From: Achromobacter sp. Root83
GTDB taxonomy: Bacteria; Pseudomonadota; Gammaproteobacteria; Burkholderiales; Burkholderiaceae_B
Assembly (NCBI RefSeq): GCF_001428845.1
Contig: NZ_LMIU01000028.1
Coordinates: 1-64,000, forward strand
DNA: 64,000 nucleotides
Direction of reading: 5' to 3'
Shown piece by piece: positions 26,753 through 35,274 of this stretch; within the stretch, counting starts at the first letter, position 1; each line of letters opens with the position of its first letter. The notes beneath the pieces were generated by a model, which made no database searches, was not told the DNA's origin, and saw only the letters and a list, made by a program, of their open reading frames with translations. The translations under genes were made by a program, and so were the position numbers.

Positions 26753-27232
26753 TCAGCCCCGCCGCGCCGCTTCAATCGTGGCGATATCGATCTTTCCCAT
26801 GCCCATCATGGCGTCGAACGCGCGCTTGGCCGCGCCCTGGTCCAGATCGGAGATTGCCTCGATCAGCACCCGCGGCGTGATCTGCCATGACAACCCCCAT
26901 TTGTCCCTGCACCACCCGCATTCACTTTCCTGGCCGCCGTTTCCGACAATCGCGTCCCACAGGCGGTCTGTTTCGGCCTGGTCTTCCGTCGAGACCTGGA
27001 ACGAGAACGCCTCGCTGTGCTTGAACGCTGGCCCCCCATTCAAGCCCAGGCAGGGAATGCCCATTACCGTGAACTCCACCGTCAGGACATCGCCCTGCTT
27101 GCCGGAGGGATAGTCGCCAGGCGCGCGCAGGACCCTGCCGACGGCGCTGTCCGGGAAAGTCTTGGCGTAGAAGGTCGCGGCTTCCAACGCGTCGCAGTCG
27201 TACCAGAGGCAAATCGTGTTTTTGCTGGGCAT
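26753..27232 (-). CDS. PhnB-like VOC-superfamily protein
   Basis: A 159-residue glyoxalase/3-demethylubiquinone methyltransferase-like (PhnB) protein: ICLWYDCDALEAATFYAKTF at the start, then GIPCLGLNGGPAFKHSEAFSF and CGWCRDKWGLSWQITPRVL. Members of this group are small dimeric proteins of unclear function, despite a methyltransferase label in some annotations. The ATG at 27232 has AGGAGA 8 bases upstream. It stands alone on the minus strand. Confidence 0.85.
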   Translation of the reverse strand: MPSKNTICLWYDCDALEAATFYAKTFPDSAVGRVLRAPGDYPSGKQGDVLTVEFTVMGIPCLGLNGGPAFKHSEAFSFQVSTEDQAETDRLWDAIVGNGGQESECGWCRDKWGLSWQITPRVLIEAISDLDQGAAKRAFDAMMGMGKIDIATIEAARRG

Positions 27233-27473
27233 CTTGGTTCTCCTGGAAAGAGAAAGGGACAGGGTTGCTGCGGTCAACCCATAGTATTTATCAAGCCTGG
27301 CGATCTTGGGGAAGGAATTTAAGAACCTTTCGATGGTTCGTTAAGCTTGCCGTCAGTAAATTTCGTTTTCTCGAAAAAAGCGCGTGTCCACAAGGAGTTA
27401 CGAGGATTTTCGAGATCCCGGATTTTCAACACTGACCGCGCTGGGTGCCGTGGGCACCGGCTAGAACTGGATA

Positions 27474-29390
27474 ATGAACCACCTCGATCTGCTCGTCTGG
27501 AAGGTAAACCCCAACACGTGGACCGCCGTGTCCGAACCGGCCCGCTCGCGCGGCAAACCGGGCCGGGCGCGCCGCGCCACATCCGCCGCGGCCATCGCGT
27601 TGACCGCAATGGCGTCCATCGGATTCGCGTCGCCTACGCATGCGGCCGGATCGGGGCTTCAGCTTTGCGACCCCACGACGGGCACGGGAGCCACCCTGGG
27701 ATCCGCCCCCGGACCCAGCGTCTCGCTAGGCTGCAACCTTCCAGAGATGGCCTTTTCCTTGAACAACGCCGGCGCCGATTCCGGAGGCGTCGGATTCATC
27801 GCGTCGACCGCGCGTATCACCGGATTCAGCAGCGGCACGCTCGAACTCAAGGGCACGAACGGTATTTCCATGCTGAATGCGGTGAATATGAACGGCAACA
27901 AGATCACGGGGGTTGCAGCGGGCGACCTGCTTTCGACCAGCACGGAAGCCGTCAACGGTTCGCAGTTGTACGCGACCAACCAGAATGTGCTGTCCAACAC
28001 CGCAGCGCTCAATACCCTGGACGGGCTGGTGGCCCAGAACACGGCGAACTTCAACAGCCTGACGGCCACCATCAATGCCGGCGCCGTGGGCCTGGTCAAA
28101 CAAGACGTGGACACGCGCGCGCTGACCGTCGGCCAGGAGCAGGACGGCAATCTGGTGGACTTCACCGGCACCGCTGGCGCCCGCCAACTGACCGGCGTTG
28201 CCAACGGCGTCGTCGCCGCCGATAGCCTGTACGCCGTGAACGGCGGGCAGCTTCATGCGGTCAGCACGTCCGTCGCCAACGCCTTGGCCGGTGGGGCGGT
28301 CGTGAACGCGGACGGTTCGATCTCGGCGCCCACTTACATCGTGGGCGGCACCACGTACCACTCCCTGGGCGGCGCCGTCGCGGGCCTGGACAGCCGCGTC
28401 ACCACGATCCAGTCAACCGTGAACAACTTCCAGACACAGATGAACGCCGCAACAGAGGGCCTGGTCAAGCAAGACCCGACGACCCAAACCGTTGCGGTGG
28501 CCGGCAACACGGGCGGCAAGCGGGTGGACATGGCGGGCACGGACGGCGCGCGCCAGGTCACGGGCGTGGCAAATGGCGAGATTTCGGCCGACAGCACCGA
28601 CGCGGTCAACGGCAGCCAGCTCTACGCCATTTCGCAGCAGATGGGTGAAATCAGCACCACGGGCCACTACATCAAGGCCGACGGCGCGGGCGATGGGAGC
28701 GATTCGGCGGTGGTGGGCCTGGGCTCGAAGGGGCTGGCGGTGGGCCCGTCCGCCTCCGTCAGCGCAAGCCAAGGCGTGGCTATCGGAACGAACGCCGCCG
28801 CCTCCGCGGCCAACAGTGTCGCGGTGGGCGCGAACTCGACGGCGGACCGCGCCGACACCGTGTCCGTCGGGTCCAAGGGCGCCGAGCGCCAGGTCACCCA
28901 CGTAGCCGCGGGCACCCAGCAGACCGATGCCGTGAACGTCGGCCAGTTGGCGCCGGCCGTCGCCGCCCTGGGCGGCGGCGCCGGCGTGGACACGGCGACG
29001 GGCGCCGTGACCGGCCCCTCGTATCACCTGGACGGCCAGGCCTACAACAATGTGGGCGACGCGCTGAACTCCCTGGACAGCAATGTGCAGAGCAACCGGC
29101 AGGGCCTGAACCGCCTGGACCAGCGCCTGGACCAGACCAACCAGGCGCTGGACGACCTGGCGCGCAACGCCTATTCCGGGATTGCCGCAACCACCGCGTT
29201 GACGATGGTGCCTGAAGTCGACCAGGGCCGGAACTTCGCCCTGGGCATGGGCGTGGCGTCGTATCGCGGCTATGAGGCGGTCGCGCTGGGCGCGTCCGCC
29301 CGTGTGAATGACCGCGTCAAGCTCAAGGCCGGCGTCGGGATGGGCTCGGGCAGCGCGACGGCCGGGGTGGGCGCATCGATGCAATGGTGA
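27474..29390 (+). CDS. YadA-type trimeric autotransporter adhesin
   Basis: A 638-residue surface protein. It opens with an ESPR-like extended signal (VWKVNPNTWTAVSEPARSRG, residues 9-28) and a hydrophobic signal core ending near THAAGSG. The passenger has neck/stalk repeats of the type ADSTDAVNGSQLYA (three related copies at about 155, 250 and 378), one head-like segment with AVGPSASVSASQGVAIGTNA repeats (420-470), and a coiled stalk (VQSNRQGLNRLDQRLDQ). The last 75 residues are the YadA anchor (AYSGIAATTALTMVPEV to ASMQW). It should form a homotrimer exported by type Va/Vc secretion and mediate adhesion. Short for the family. Confidence 0.9.
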   Translation: MNHLDLLVWKVNPNTWTAVSEPARSRGKPGRARRATSAAAIALTAMASIGFASPTHAAGSGLQLCDPTTGTGATLGSAPGPSVSLGCNLPEMAFSLNNAGADSGGVGFIASTARITGFSSGTLELKGTNGISMLNAVNMNGNKITGVAAGDLLSTSTEAVNGSQLYATNQNVLSNTAALNTLDGLVAQNTANFNSLTATINAGAVGLVKQDVDTRALTVGQEQDGNLVDFTGTAGARQLTGVANGVVAADSLYAVNGGQLHAVSTSVANALAGGAVVNADGSISAPTYIVGGTTYHSLGGAVAGLDSRVTTIQSTVNNFQTQMNAATEGLVKQDPTTQTVAVAGNTGGKRVDMAGTDGARQVTGVANGEISADSTDAVNGSQLYAISQQMGEISTTGHYIKADGAGDGSDSAVVGLGSKGLAVGPSASVSASQGVAIGTNAAASAANSVAVGANSTADRADTVSVGSKGAERQVTHVAAGTQQTDAVNVGQLAPAVAALGGGAGVDTATGAVTGPSYHLDGQAYNNVGDALNSLDSNVQSNRQGLNRLDQRLDQTNQALDDLARNAYSGIAATTALTMVPEVDQGRNFALGMGVASYRGYEAVALGASARVNDRVKLKAGVGMGSGSATAGVGASMQW

Positions 29391-29399
29391 TGGCGGGAA

Positions 29400-29795
29400 T
29401 CACGGCTGGGGCAGCTTGGCGATCACCTTGATCTCGAACTGGAAGCCATACAGCCAGGTCACGCCCACCGCCGTCACGGTCGGGTGCGGGGCCTTGCCCC
29501 AATAATCCGACACCGCCTGCCAGATCTTGTCGAACCGGGATTCGGGATCGACCATGAAGACCGTCACATCGACCACGTCGTCGAACGTGGCGCCCGCCTG
29601 CGCCAGGATGGCATTCAGGTTTTCAAACGCCAGCCGGGCCTGCGCCTCCAGGTCCGGTTCGGGCGAACCGTCCGCGCGGCTGCCGACCTGGCCGGACACG
29701 AACAGAAAACCGTTGGAGCTGATCGCCGGGGAATAGCGGTTCTGCTCATAGAGCGCCTGGCGGCCGGGCGGGAAAACGACATCACGCTTGGTCAT
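29400..29795 (-). CDS. RidA-family protein
   Basis: A 131-residue YjgF/YER057c/UK114 protein. YSPAISSNGFLFVSGQVG and ALAFENLNAIL-type helix (AFENLNAILAQAGATFDDVV) are typical. The usual Arg that binds the carboxylate in the RidA active subgroup is not clearly present; VDVTVFMVD replaces the common VKxTVFLxD. It may be a non-deaminase subgroup member. AAGGAG lies 8 bases before the ATG. Divergent from a LysR gene, with a dyad between, which suggests that regulator controls it. Confidence 0.85.
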   Translation of the reverse strand: MTKRDVVFPPGRQALYEQNRYSPAISSNGFLFVSGQVGSRADGSPEPDLEAQARLAFENLNAILAQAGATFDDVVDVTVFMVDPESRFDKIWQAVSDYWGKAPHPTVTAVGVTWLYGFQFEIKVIAKLPQP

Positions 29796-29894
29796 CGAAT
29801 ATCTCCTTGGGTGGGCTGAAGCCAGCCCGTGTTGACGATGAAGCCACTTTAAAGACGCGCGCGCCGGGGATAAACGGGCAAGTTCACCCATCAC

Positions 29895-29913
29895 TATTTG
29901 TAGAATCCAAATA
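29895..29913. promoter_or_regulatory. TATTTG-N7-CAAATA dyad, candidate LysR operator
   Basis: A perfect 6-base inverted repeat (29895-29900 and 29908-29913) sits 25 bases before the LysR start in the RidA/LysR divergent gap. Its place is right for autoregulation and for control of the RidA gene. Confidence 0.45.
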
Positions 29914-29937
29914 ATCCCCGACCCTCCCGGAGCACCG

Positions 29938-30912
29938 ATGGACCGTTTCGATGCAATGAACGCCTTTGCGCGCGTAGTGGAGACCGGCAGCTTCACCAAG
30001 GCGGCCGAAACCCTGCGCATGAGCAAAACCAGCGTGACCCAGCTGGTGCAGCAGCTAGAGGCGCGGCTGCGCGTCAGGCTGCTGAACCGGACCACCCGCA
30101 AGGTCAACGTCACCGCGGACGGCGCCGCCTACTACGAACGCGTCATACGGCTGCTGGCGGACATGGACGATGCCGAGACCAGCCTTTCCAGCGCATCGGA
30201 GGCCCCCCGGGGCCGCTTGCGGGTGGATGTGCCCAGTCCGCTGGCCCGCATGATTCTCGTGCCCGCGCTGCCGGCGTTCCACGCCCGCTACCCCGACATC
30301 CAGTTGGACATGGGCGTAAGCGACCGCATCGTGGACCTGATCGGCGAAAACGTGGACTGCGTGGTGCGCGGCGGCGAGATGGCCGATCAGTCGCTGATGG
30401 CGCGGCGCGTGGGCGACTTGCGGCTGGGCGTCTACGCCGCGCCCAGCTACCTGGAGCGCGCGGGCACGCCCGTCCACCCGCGCGAGCTCGAAGACACGCA
30501 TCACCGCATCGTGGGCTTTCTGTGGTCGCGCACCGGCCGGGCCCTGCCCTATGCCATGCGCCGCGGCGGCGAAAGCGTGAACGTGCATGGCCGGTATGTC
30601 CTGGCGGTCGACGATGGCAACGCCTATCTGGCCGCCGGCCTGGCCGGCATGGGTGTGCTTTGGCTGCCCGACTATATGTCCAAGGCCCACCTGGAACGCG
30701 GCGAACTGACGCCGCTGTTCCAAGACTGGCGGCTGGATTCCATGCCGCTGTATGTGGCGTTTCCGCCCAACCGGCATGTCAGCGCCAAATTGCGCGTGTT
30801 CATTGATTGGATCGTCGAACTGATGGGGCGGTACGCGCCCGCGGCCGGCCTGGGCAAGGACGGCCACGTTCCTATCCCCGCGCCAGTTCCCCCGCCAATT
30901 CCAGCGCCCTAG
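29938..30912 (+). CDS. LysR-family transcriptional regulator
   Basis: A 324-residue LysR protein of the large AaeR/DmlR-like group: helix-turn-helix opening MDRFDAMNAFARVVETGSFT with SKTSVTQLVQQLE, then an effector domain (RLRVDVPSPLARMILVPALP) to about 300. It ends in a Pro-rich tail (PIPAPVPPPIPAP). CCGGAG precedes the ATG. The last 41 bases overlap the 3' end of the convergent CatR-like gene, so the Pro-rich tail is encoded by DNA shared with that gene's C-terminus. Confidence 0.85.
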   Translation: MDRFDAMNAFARVVETGSFTKAAETLRMSKTSVTQLVQQLEARLRVRLLNRTTRKVNVTADGAAYYERVIRLLADMDDAETSLSSASEAPRGRLRVDVPSPLARMILVPALPAFHARYPDIQLDMGVSDRIVDLIGENVDCVVRGGEMADQSLMARRVGDLRLGVYAAPSYLERAGTPVHPRELEDTHHRIVGFLWSRTGRALPYAMRRGGESVNVHGRYVLAVDDGNAYLAAGLAGMGVLWLPDYMSKAHLERGELTPLFQDWRLDSMPLYVAFPPNRHVSAKLRVFIDWIVELMGRYAPAAGLGKDGHVPIPAPVPPPIPAP

Positions 30913-31756
30913 CCAGGAACGGCGATGCGTCGTCCTTCCGGCAACTGACGATCACCGGCGACACGAACGCATCGGCGTCTATCCGCACGTGCGCCACGTC
31001 CTGCCTTTGCAGACGCTGCACCGACGCCGGCACCAGGGTCACGCCCAGACCCGCGGCCACCAGGCCAATAGCCGTCTGCAGCTCGTTCGCCTCCTGCACC
31101 ACCTGCAGCGAATGGCCGGCCGCGCGGAACAGCCCCAGCACGTGATCCGCGAAGTTGGGCCGGGGCCGCGCCGGATACAGGACGAAAGGCTCCTGCGCCA
31201 GCCGGTCCACCGAAACACTGCTCAACCCCGCAAGCGGGTGATGCAGAGGCACGGCGGCCATCAAGGGTTCGGTCATCAGCACCCGGCGCTCGATCGCCGG
31301 ATCATCCAGCAGGATCCGGCCGATCCCCAGATCGATGCGTCCCGCCTTCAGGGCCTCCAATTGCGGCAACGTGGTCATCTCCAACAGGCCCACTTCGACC
31401 TGGGGATCGGCGCTGCGCAATTGGCGGATCAGTTCCGGCACGAATCCATATAGCGTGGACGGCACGAAACCGATGCCGAACCAGCGGCGCTGGGTCTGCC
31501 CCAGCCTGCGGGTGCCCTCCAGCACTTCTTCCAGCCGGGCGGTCAGCAGGCCGGACTGCTCCAGCAGAAACCGCCCCGCTTCGGTCAGGCGCAGCGCCCG
31601 CGTGGTCCGTTCGAACAGCACCACGCCCAGCTCTTCCTCCAGTTGACGGATCTGGCGGCTGAGCGGCGGCTGGGCCATGTGCAGGCGGGCGGCCGCGCGC
31701 GTGAAACTGCCCTCTTCGGCCACGGCCTGAAAATAGCGCAGGTGTCTGAGCTCCAT
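30872..31756 (-). CDS. LysR-family regulator, CatR/BenM-like
   Basis: A 294-residue LysR regulator with helix-turn-helix MELRHLRYFQAVAEEGSFTR / AQPPLSRQIRQLEEELG, the form shared by CatR, CatM and BenM, and an effector domain containing FGIGFVPSTLYGFVPEL. It is divergent from catB with an imperfect dyad between them, as in known cis,cis-muconate-responsive catBC systems. Control of catB by muconate is inferred from this layout. Its 3' end overlaps the convergent LysR gene by 41 bases. Confidence 0.85.
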   Translation of the reverse strand: MELRHLRYFQAVAEEGSFTRAAARLHMAQPPLSRQIRQLEEELGVVLFERTTRALRLTEAGRFLLEQSGLLTARLEEVLEGTRRLGQTQRRWFGIGFVPSTLYGFVPELIRQLRSADPQVEVGLLEMTTLPQLEALKAGRIDLGIGRILLDDPAIERRVLMTEPLMAAVPLHHPLAGLSSVSVDRLAQEPFVLYPARPRPNFADHVLGLFRAAGHSLQVVQEANELQTAIGLVAAGLGVTLVPASVQRLQRQDVAHVRIDADAFVSPVIVSCRKDDASPFLARALELAGELARG

Positions 31757-31765
31757 GCTCTATTC

Positions 31766-31801
31766 AGACTCCATAGGTATTAATTTGAACCCATATAGTC
31801 T
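31766..31801. promoter_or_regulatory. imperfect 13-bp dyad in the catB/LysR divergent region
   Basis: AGACTCCATAGGT (31766-31778) faces ACCCATATAGTCT (31789-31801) with a 10-base AT-rich spacer; 10 of 13 positions pair. It lies 10 bases from the regulator start and 62 before catB, where a CatR-type activator and repressor site is expected. Confidence 0.5.
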
Positions 31802-31862
31802 TGGACTCCACCCGAAAGCGCAAGCGATACTGCAGGCATTGCTAAGAATCTGGCTATAAAGT

Positions 31863-32987
31863 ATGAATCCGGTAAGCATCGCTTCGGTCGAAGCCATTCT
31901 CGTGGACCTGCCCACCATCCGCGCCCATCAGTTGGCCATGGCGGTCATGCAGCGGCAGACGCTGGTGATCGTGCGGCTGCAATGCAGCGACGGCATCGAA
32001 GGCATCGGCGAGGCCACGACCATCGGCGGCCTGTCCTACGGCGAGGAAAGCCCCGAGGGCATCAAGCTGGCCATCGATACCTATCTGGCGCCCGCGCTGG
32101 CGGGCCTGGACGCGTCCAACATCCACGCCGCCATGCAGCGCCTGGAAAAGGTGGCGCGCGGCAACCGCTTCGCCAAGTCCGCGCTGGAGTCCGCGCTGCT
32201 GGACGCGCAGGGCAAGCGGCTGAACGTGTCCGTGTCCACGCTGCTGGGCGGCGCGGTGCGCACGCGCCTGCCGGTGCTGTGGACGCTGGCCAGCGGCGAC
32301 ACCGCCCGCGACATCGAGGAAGCCGAAGCGCTGCTGCAAAGCCGCCGCCACAACACCTTCAAACTGAAAGTGGGCCGCCGCGCCGTGGCGGACGACGTCG
32401 CGCACGTATCCCGGATCAAGCAGGCGCTGGGCGACCGCGCCCGCGTGACGGTGGACGTGAACCAGGCCTGGAACGAGGCCGACGCGGCGGGCGCCATCGC
32501 CCGCCTGGAAGCCGCCGGCGTGGACCTGATCGAACAACCCATCCCCCGCGCCAACCTGGCCGGCATGGCCCGGCTGGCCGCCCGCTTCATCGTGCCCATC
32601 ATGGCGGACGAAGCCCTGAACGGACCCGAAGACGCGCTGGACATCGCGCGCCAGGGCGCGGCCGACGTGCTGGCGCTGAAGATCGCCAAGTCCGGCGGCA
32701 TCCACGAGATGCTGCGCACCGCGGCGGTGGGCGATGCGGCCGGCATGTCGCTGTACGGCGGCACGATGCTGGAAGGCTCGGTGGGCTCGATTGCGTCGGC
32801 GCATGGCTTTGCCTGCCTGCCGCGCCTGTCCTGGGGCACCGAACTGTTTGGCCCCCTGCTGCTGAAGGACGACATCGTGGCCAACCCGCCGCGCTATGCG
32901 GACTTTGAAATGGAAATTCCCGATGGCCCCGGATTGGGCCTGACTTTGGACGAAGACAAGCTGGCGTTCTATCGCCGCCCCGCCTGA
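31863..32987 (+). CDS. catB: muconate cycloisomerase
   Basis: A 374-residue enolase-superfamily enzyme that turns cis,cis-muconate into muconolactone in the catechol ortho-cleavage path. All expected residues are in place: Lys167-x-Lys169 (FKLKVG), metal ligands Asp198, Glu224 and Asp249, and Lys273 (LKIAKSGG). The muconate-cycloisomerase wording LWTLASGDTARDI supports catB over other family members. The divergent CatR-like gene fits. catA and catC are not in the window; instead a Bug binding protein follows after 86 bases. A chloromuconate or related lactonising role cannot be fully excluded. Confidence 0.88.
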   Translation: MNPVSIASVEAILVDLPTIRAHQLAMAVMQRQTLVIVRLQCSDGIEGIGEATTIGGLSYGEESPEGIKLAIDTYLAPALAGLDASNIHAAMQRLEKVARGNRFAKSALESALLDAQGKRLNVSVSTLLGGAVRTRLPVLWTLASGDTARDIEEAEALLQSRRHNTFKLKVGRRAVADDVAHVSRIKQALGDRARVTVDVNQAWNEADAAGAIARLEAAGVDLIEQPIPRANLAGMARLAARFIVPIMADEALNGPEDALDIARQGAADVLALKIAKSGGIHEMLRTAAVGDAAGMSLYGGTMLEGSVGSIASAHGFACLPRLSWGTELFGPLLLKDDIVANPPRYADFEMEIPDGPGLGLTLDEDKLAFYRRPA

Positions 32988-33073
32988 CCCCTGAAACCCC
33001 GCGGGCCAGACCCGCGGCCGCGTCCGCCCCGGCGGACGCCACCCACAATAATTCAAGAACGACGGAGACAACC

Positions 33074-34060
33074 ATGCGCATGCGCCGTGTATTCAATCCC
33101 ATTGCCCGGGCCGCTGTGGCCCTTTCCCTGCTGGGCGGCGCGTTCGCCGCGCACGCGGACAGCTATCCCGACCGCCCGGTCAAATGGGTCGTGCCCTTCC
33201 CGCCTGGCGGCGCCATGGACAGCATCGCCCGCACCCTGGGCGAGTCCATGGGCAAGCAGCTCAACACGTCCTTCATCGTGGAGAACCGCGCGGGCGCGGG
33301 CGGCAATATCGGCGCGGCCGGCGTGGCGCGCGCCAAGCCGGACGGCTACACCATCCTGATCGTGGCCAATGGCATGGCGGTCAACCCCGCGCTGTACCAG
33401 GACCTGAACTACGACCCCATCAAGGACTTCGCCCCGATCTCGCTGCTGGCCGTGGTGCCCAACGTGCTGGTCACCAACCCGGCCCGCACCGGCGCGACCA
33501 GCGTGCAGGACGTGATCGCCAAGGCCAAGGCCCAGCCCAACCACTACACCTACGCCTCGGCGGGCGTGGGTACGTCCATCCATCTGGCGGGCGAACTCTT
33601 CGTGTCCATGACGGGTGTAGATATGCTGCACGTGCCCTACAAGGGCAGCGGCCCCGCCGTCGCCGACCTGCTGGGCGGCCAGGTGGACTACATGTTCGAC
33701 AGCATCACATCGGCCAAGCCGCACATCGCCACGGGCAAGCTGCGCGCGCTGGGCGTCACCACCAGCAAACGTTCGGCCGCCCTGCCCGACGTGCCGACGA
33801 TGCAGGAAGCCGGCGTGCCGGGCTATGAACTGATGCCCTGGTTTGCCGCCTTCGCACCCGCCGGCACGCCGCCGGAGGTGGTGGCCAAGTTGAACGACGC
33901 CATGCGCAATGCGCTGGCCGACCCCAAGGTCAAGGCAACCCTGGATTCCATCGGCGCGGAATCGATTGGCAGCACGCCGGACGCCTTGCGCGACCACCTG
34001 GCCAAGGAAACGGCCCAATGGAAGGACTTGGTCAAGGAACGGGGCATCAAGATCAATTGA
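33074..34060 (+). CDS. Bug-family (TctC-like) periplasmic substrate-binding protein
   Basis: A 328-residue exported binding protein: signal peptide to about residue 29 (ALSLLGGAFAAHADS), then YPDRPVKWVVPFPPGGAMDS, GVARAKPDGYTILI and VPYKGSGPAVADLLGGQVDY. No TctAB membrane genes are near. Downstream of catB it probably captures an aromatic acid or its breakdown product. The ATG at 33074 follows ACGGAGACAACC; a second in-frame ATG two codons later is possible. Confidence 0.88.
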   Translation: MRMRRVFNPIARAAVALSLLGGAFAAHADSYPDRPVKWVVPFPPGGAMDSIARTLGESMGKQLNTSFIVENRAGAGGNIGAAGVARAKPDGYTILIVANGMAVNPALYQDLNYDPIKDFAPISLLAVVPNVLVTNPARTGATSVQDVIAKAKAQPNHYTYASAGVGTSIHLAGELFVSMTGVDMLHVPYKGSGPAVADLLGGQVDYMFDSITSAKPHIATGKLRALGVTTSKRSAALPDVPTMQEAGVPGYELMPWFAAFAPAGTPPEVVAKLNDAMRNALADPKVKATLDSIGAESIGSTPDALRDHLAKETAQWKDLVKERGIKIN

Positions 34061-34132
34061 TTCCCCGGCCATGTCCGGCGCGGGGATGGGGTATCGTCTG
34101 AATCACCCCATCTACGCGCAGGAACCCACATC

Positions 34133-34465
34133 ATGGCCCTCAAGCATGCGGATCCCGGGCAAGTCATCGACCTCGCTCCCTACGGCAACGGGCTTGCCCA
34201 GGCGCAGTCGATCGCCCTCTTCAAATCCGAAGACCTGGAAGTCATGCGGCTGGTGCTGCTGGCCGGCAAGACCATGCCCTCCCATCACGTCGCCGGGGAA
34301 ATCACGATCCAGTGCCTGGAAGGCAGCGTGGAAGTCACCGCCGAAGGCGCCACGCATGCCTTGCGTCCGGGGCACCTGATGTACCTGCCGGGCCGGTCGC
34401 CGCATGCGCTTTACGCGGCGGAGGATGCGTCGGTGCTGGTCACCGTGGCGCTCAAGCGCATGTAG
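34133..34465 (+). CDS. small cupin-domain protein
   Basis: A 110-residue single-domain cupin. The first cupin motif is visible as GKTMPSHHVAGEITIQCLEG and the second as PGHLMYLPGRSPHALYA, with His residues at metal-ligand places. Function unknown; small cupins bind metals and often act as sensors or minor enzymes. It follows the Bug gene by 72 bases and may be the last gene of the catB transcript. Confidence 0.8.
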   Translation: MALKHADPGQVIDLAPYGNGLAQAQSIALFKSEDLEVMRLVLLAGKTMPSHHVAGEITIQCLEGSVEVTAEGATHALRPGHLMYLPGRSPHALYAAEDASVLVTVALKRM

Positions 34466-34492
34466 GAGCCGGCGTCCGCGGCGCCTACCCTT

Positions 34493-35044
34493 TCAGCTTC
34501 GCCCGGCCTGCAGCGCTTTGATGAATGCACGGCTGAAAGCAGGAATATCGTCGGGCTTGCGGCTGGAAATCAGCGCCCCGTCAATGACGACCTCCTCATC
34601 GACCCATTCCGCGCCGGCGTTACGCAGGTCGTCCTGCAGAGACGGCCAACTGGTCAGCTTGCGCCCGTCCACCACCCCCGACGAAATCAGCAGCCACGCG
34701 CCGTGGCATATCACAGCCACCGGCTTACCGGCGTCGAACATCGCGCGGACAATAGCCTGCGCCTTGGGATGCATGCGGATCTCGTCGGCATTGACCACCC
34801 CGCCCGGCAGCAACAGCGCATCGAAAACCTCCGGCTCGGACGCCGCTTGAAGAAATGTCAGGTCGACCGGAAAGCGGTCACCTGGCTTGTCGTGGTGCAT
34901 CCCCAGAATCGGATCCGTGCGGGCGGAAATCAGCACCGTACGCGCGCCTTCGTCCTGAAGGCTTTGACGCGGACCAGTGAGCTCCACCTGCTCGAACCCG
35001 TCCACCGCCAGGATTGCTACGTTGATATCGGTAAGGGTTGGCAT
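34493..35044 (-). CDS. DJ-1/PfpI-family protein
   Basis: A 183-residue protein of the PfpI/YhbO class I glutamine amidotransferase-like fold. The nucleophile elbow is VAVICHGAW (Cys about residue 106 and adjacent His), with VAILAVDGFEQVELTGP at the start. Relatives act as stress proteins, deglycases or proteases; the activity of this one is open. The ATG at 35044 has AAGGAG 8 bases upstream. It converges on the cupin gene. Confidence 0.88.
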   Translation of the reverse strand: MPTLTDINVAILAVDGFEQVELTGPRQSLQDEGARTVLISARTDPILGMHHDKPGDRFPVDLTFLQAASEPEVFDALLLPGGVVNADEIRMHPKAQAIVRAMFDAGKPVAVICHGAWLLISSGVVDGRKLTSWPSLQDDLRNAGAEWVDEEVVIDGALISSRKPDDIPAFSRAFIKALQAGRS

Positions 35045-35191
35045 GGTTGCTCCTTGTGGTTTGTTGCTGCCGGGTTTGCTGCTTGTTATGCAGATCCCCG
35101 CGAATATTGCGCGCCGCAAGCGAAGCCTTTAGCGCGCAACGCTCCCGCAGCAAGCGCCATGCCGCATTGAATATCCGCCGGGCGCAGTAAG

Positions 35192-35274
35192 ATGGCGGTC
35201 CGTTCATGGACCTGCCGCGACGGCCAATACTGCACCGGTCCGCGCGGCGGCACCTACTGCTATTCCGATAGCGT
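35192..35274 (+). pseudogene. possible truncated N-terminal remnant of a small Cys-rich protein
   Basis: The frame from ATG 35192 begins MAVRSWTCRDGQYCTGPRGG and then TYCYSDS, a Cys- and Gly-rich pattern like short proteins with a TGPRGGxYY motif. From about 35270 the frame runs into the antisense of the efflux-pump 3' end and loses sense. It may be a gene cut when the efflux block arrived; the evidence is a short peptide only. Confidence 0.3.

Noticed and set aside
29796..30113. N-terminal extension of the RidA gene
   Set aside because: The ATG at 29795 has a strong ribosome site; the extension is antisense to the LysR helix-turn-helix region.
16123..34060. Two Bug proteins as parts of complete TTT transporters
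   Set aside because: No TctA or TctB membrane gene is present near either; described as orphan binding proteins instead.
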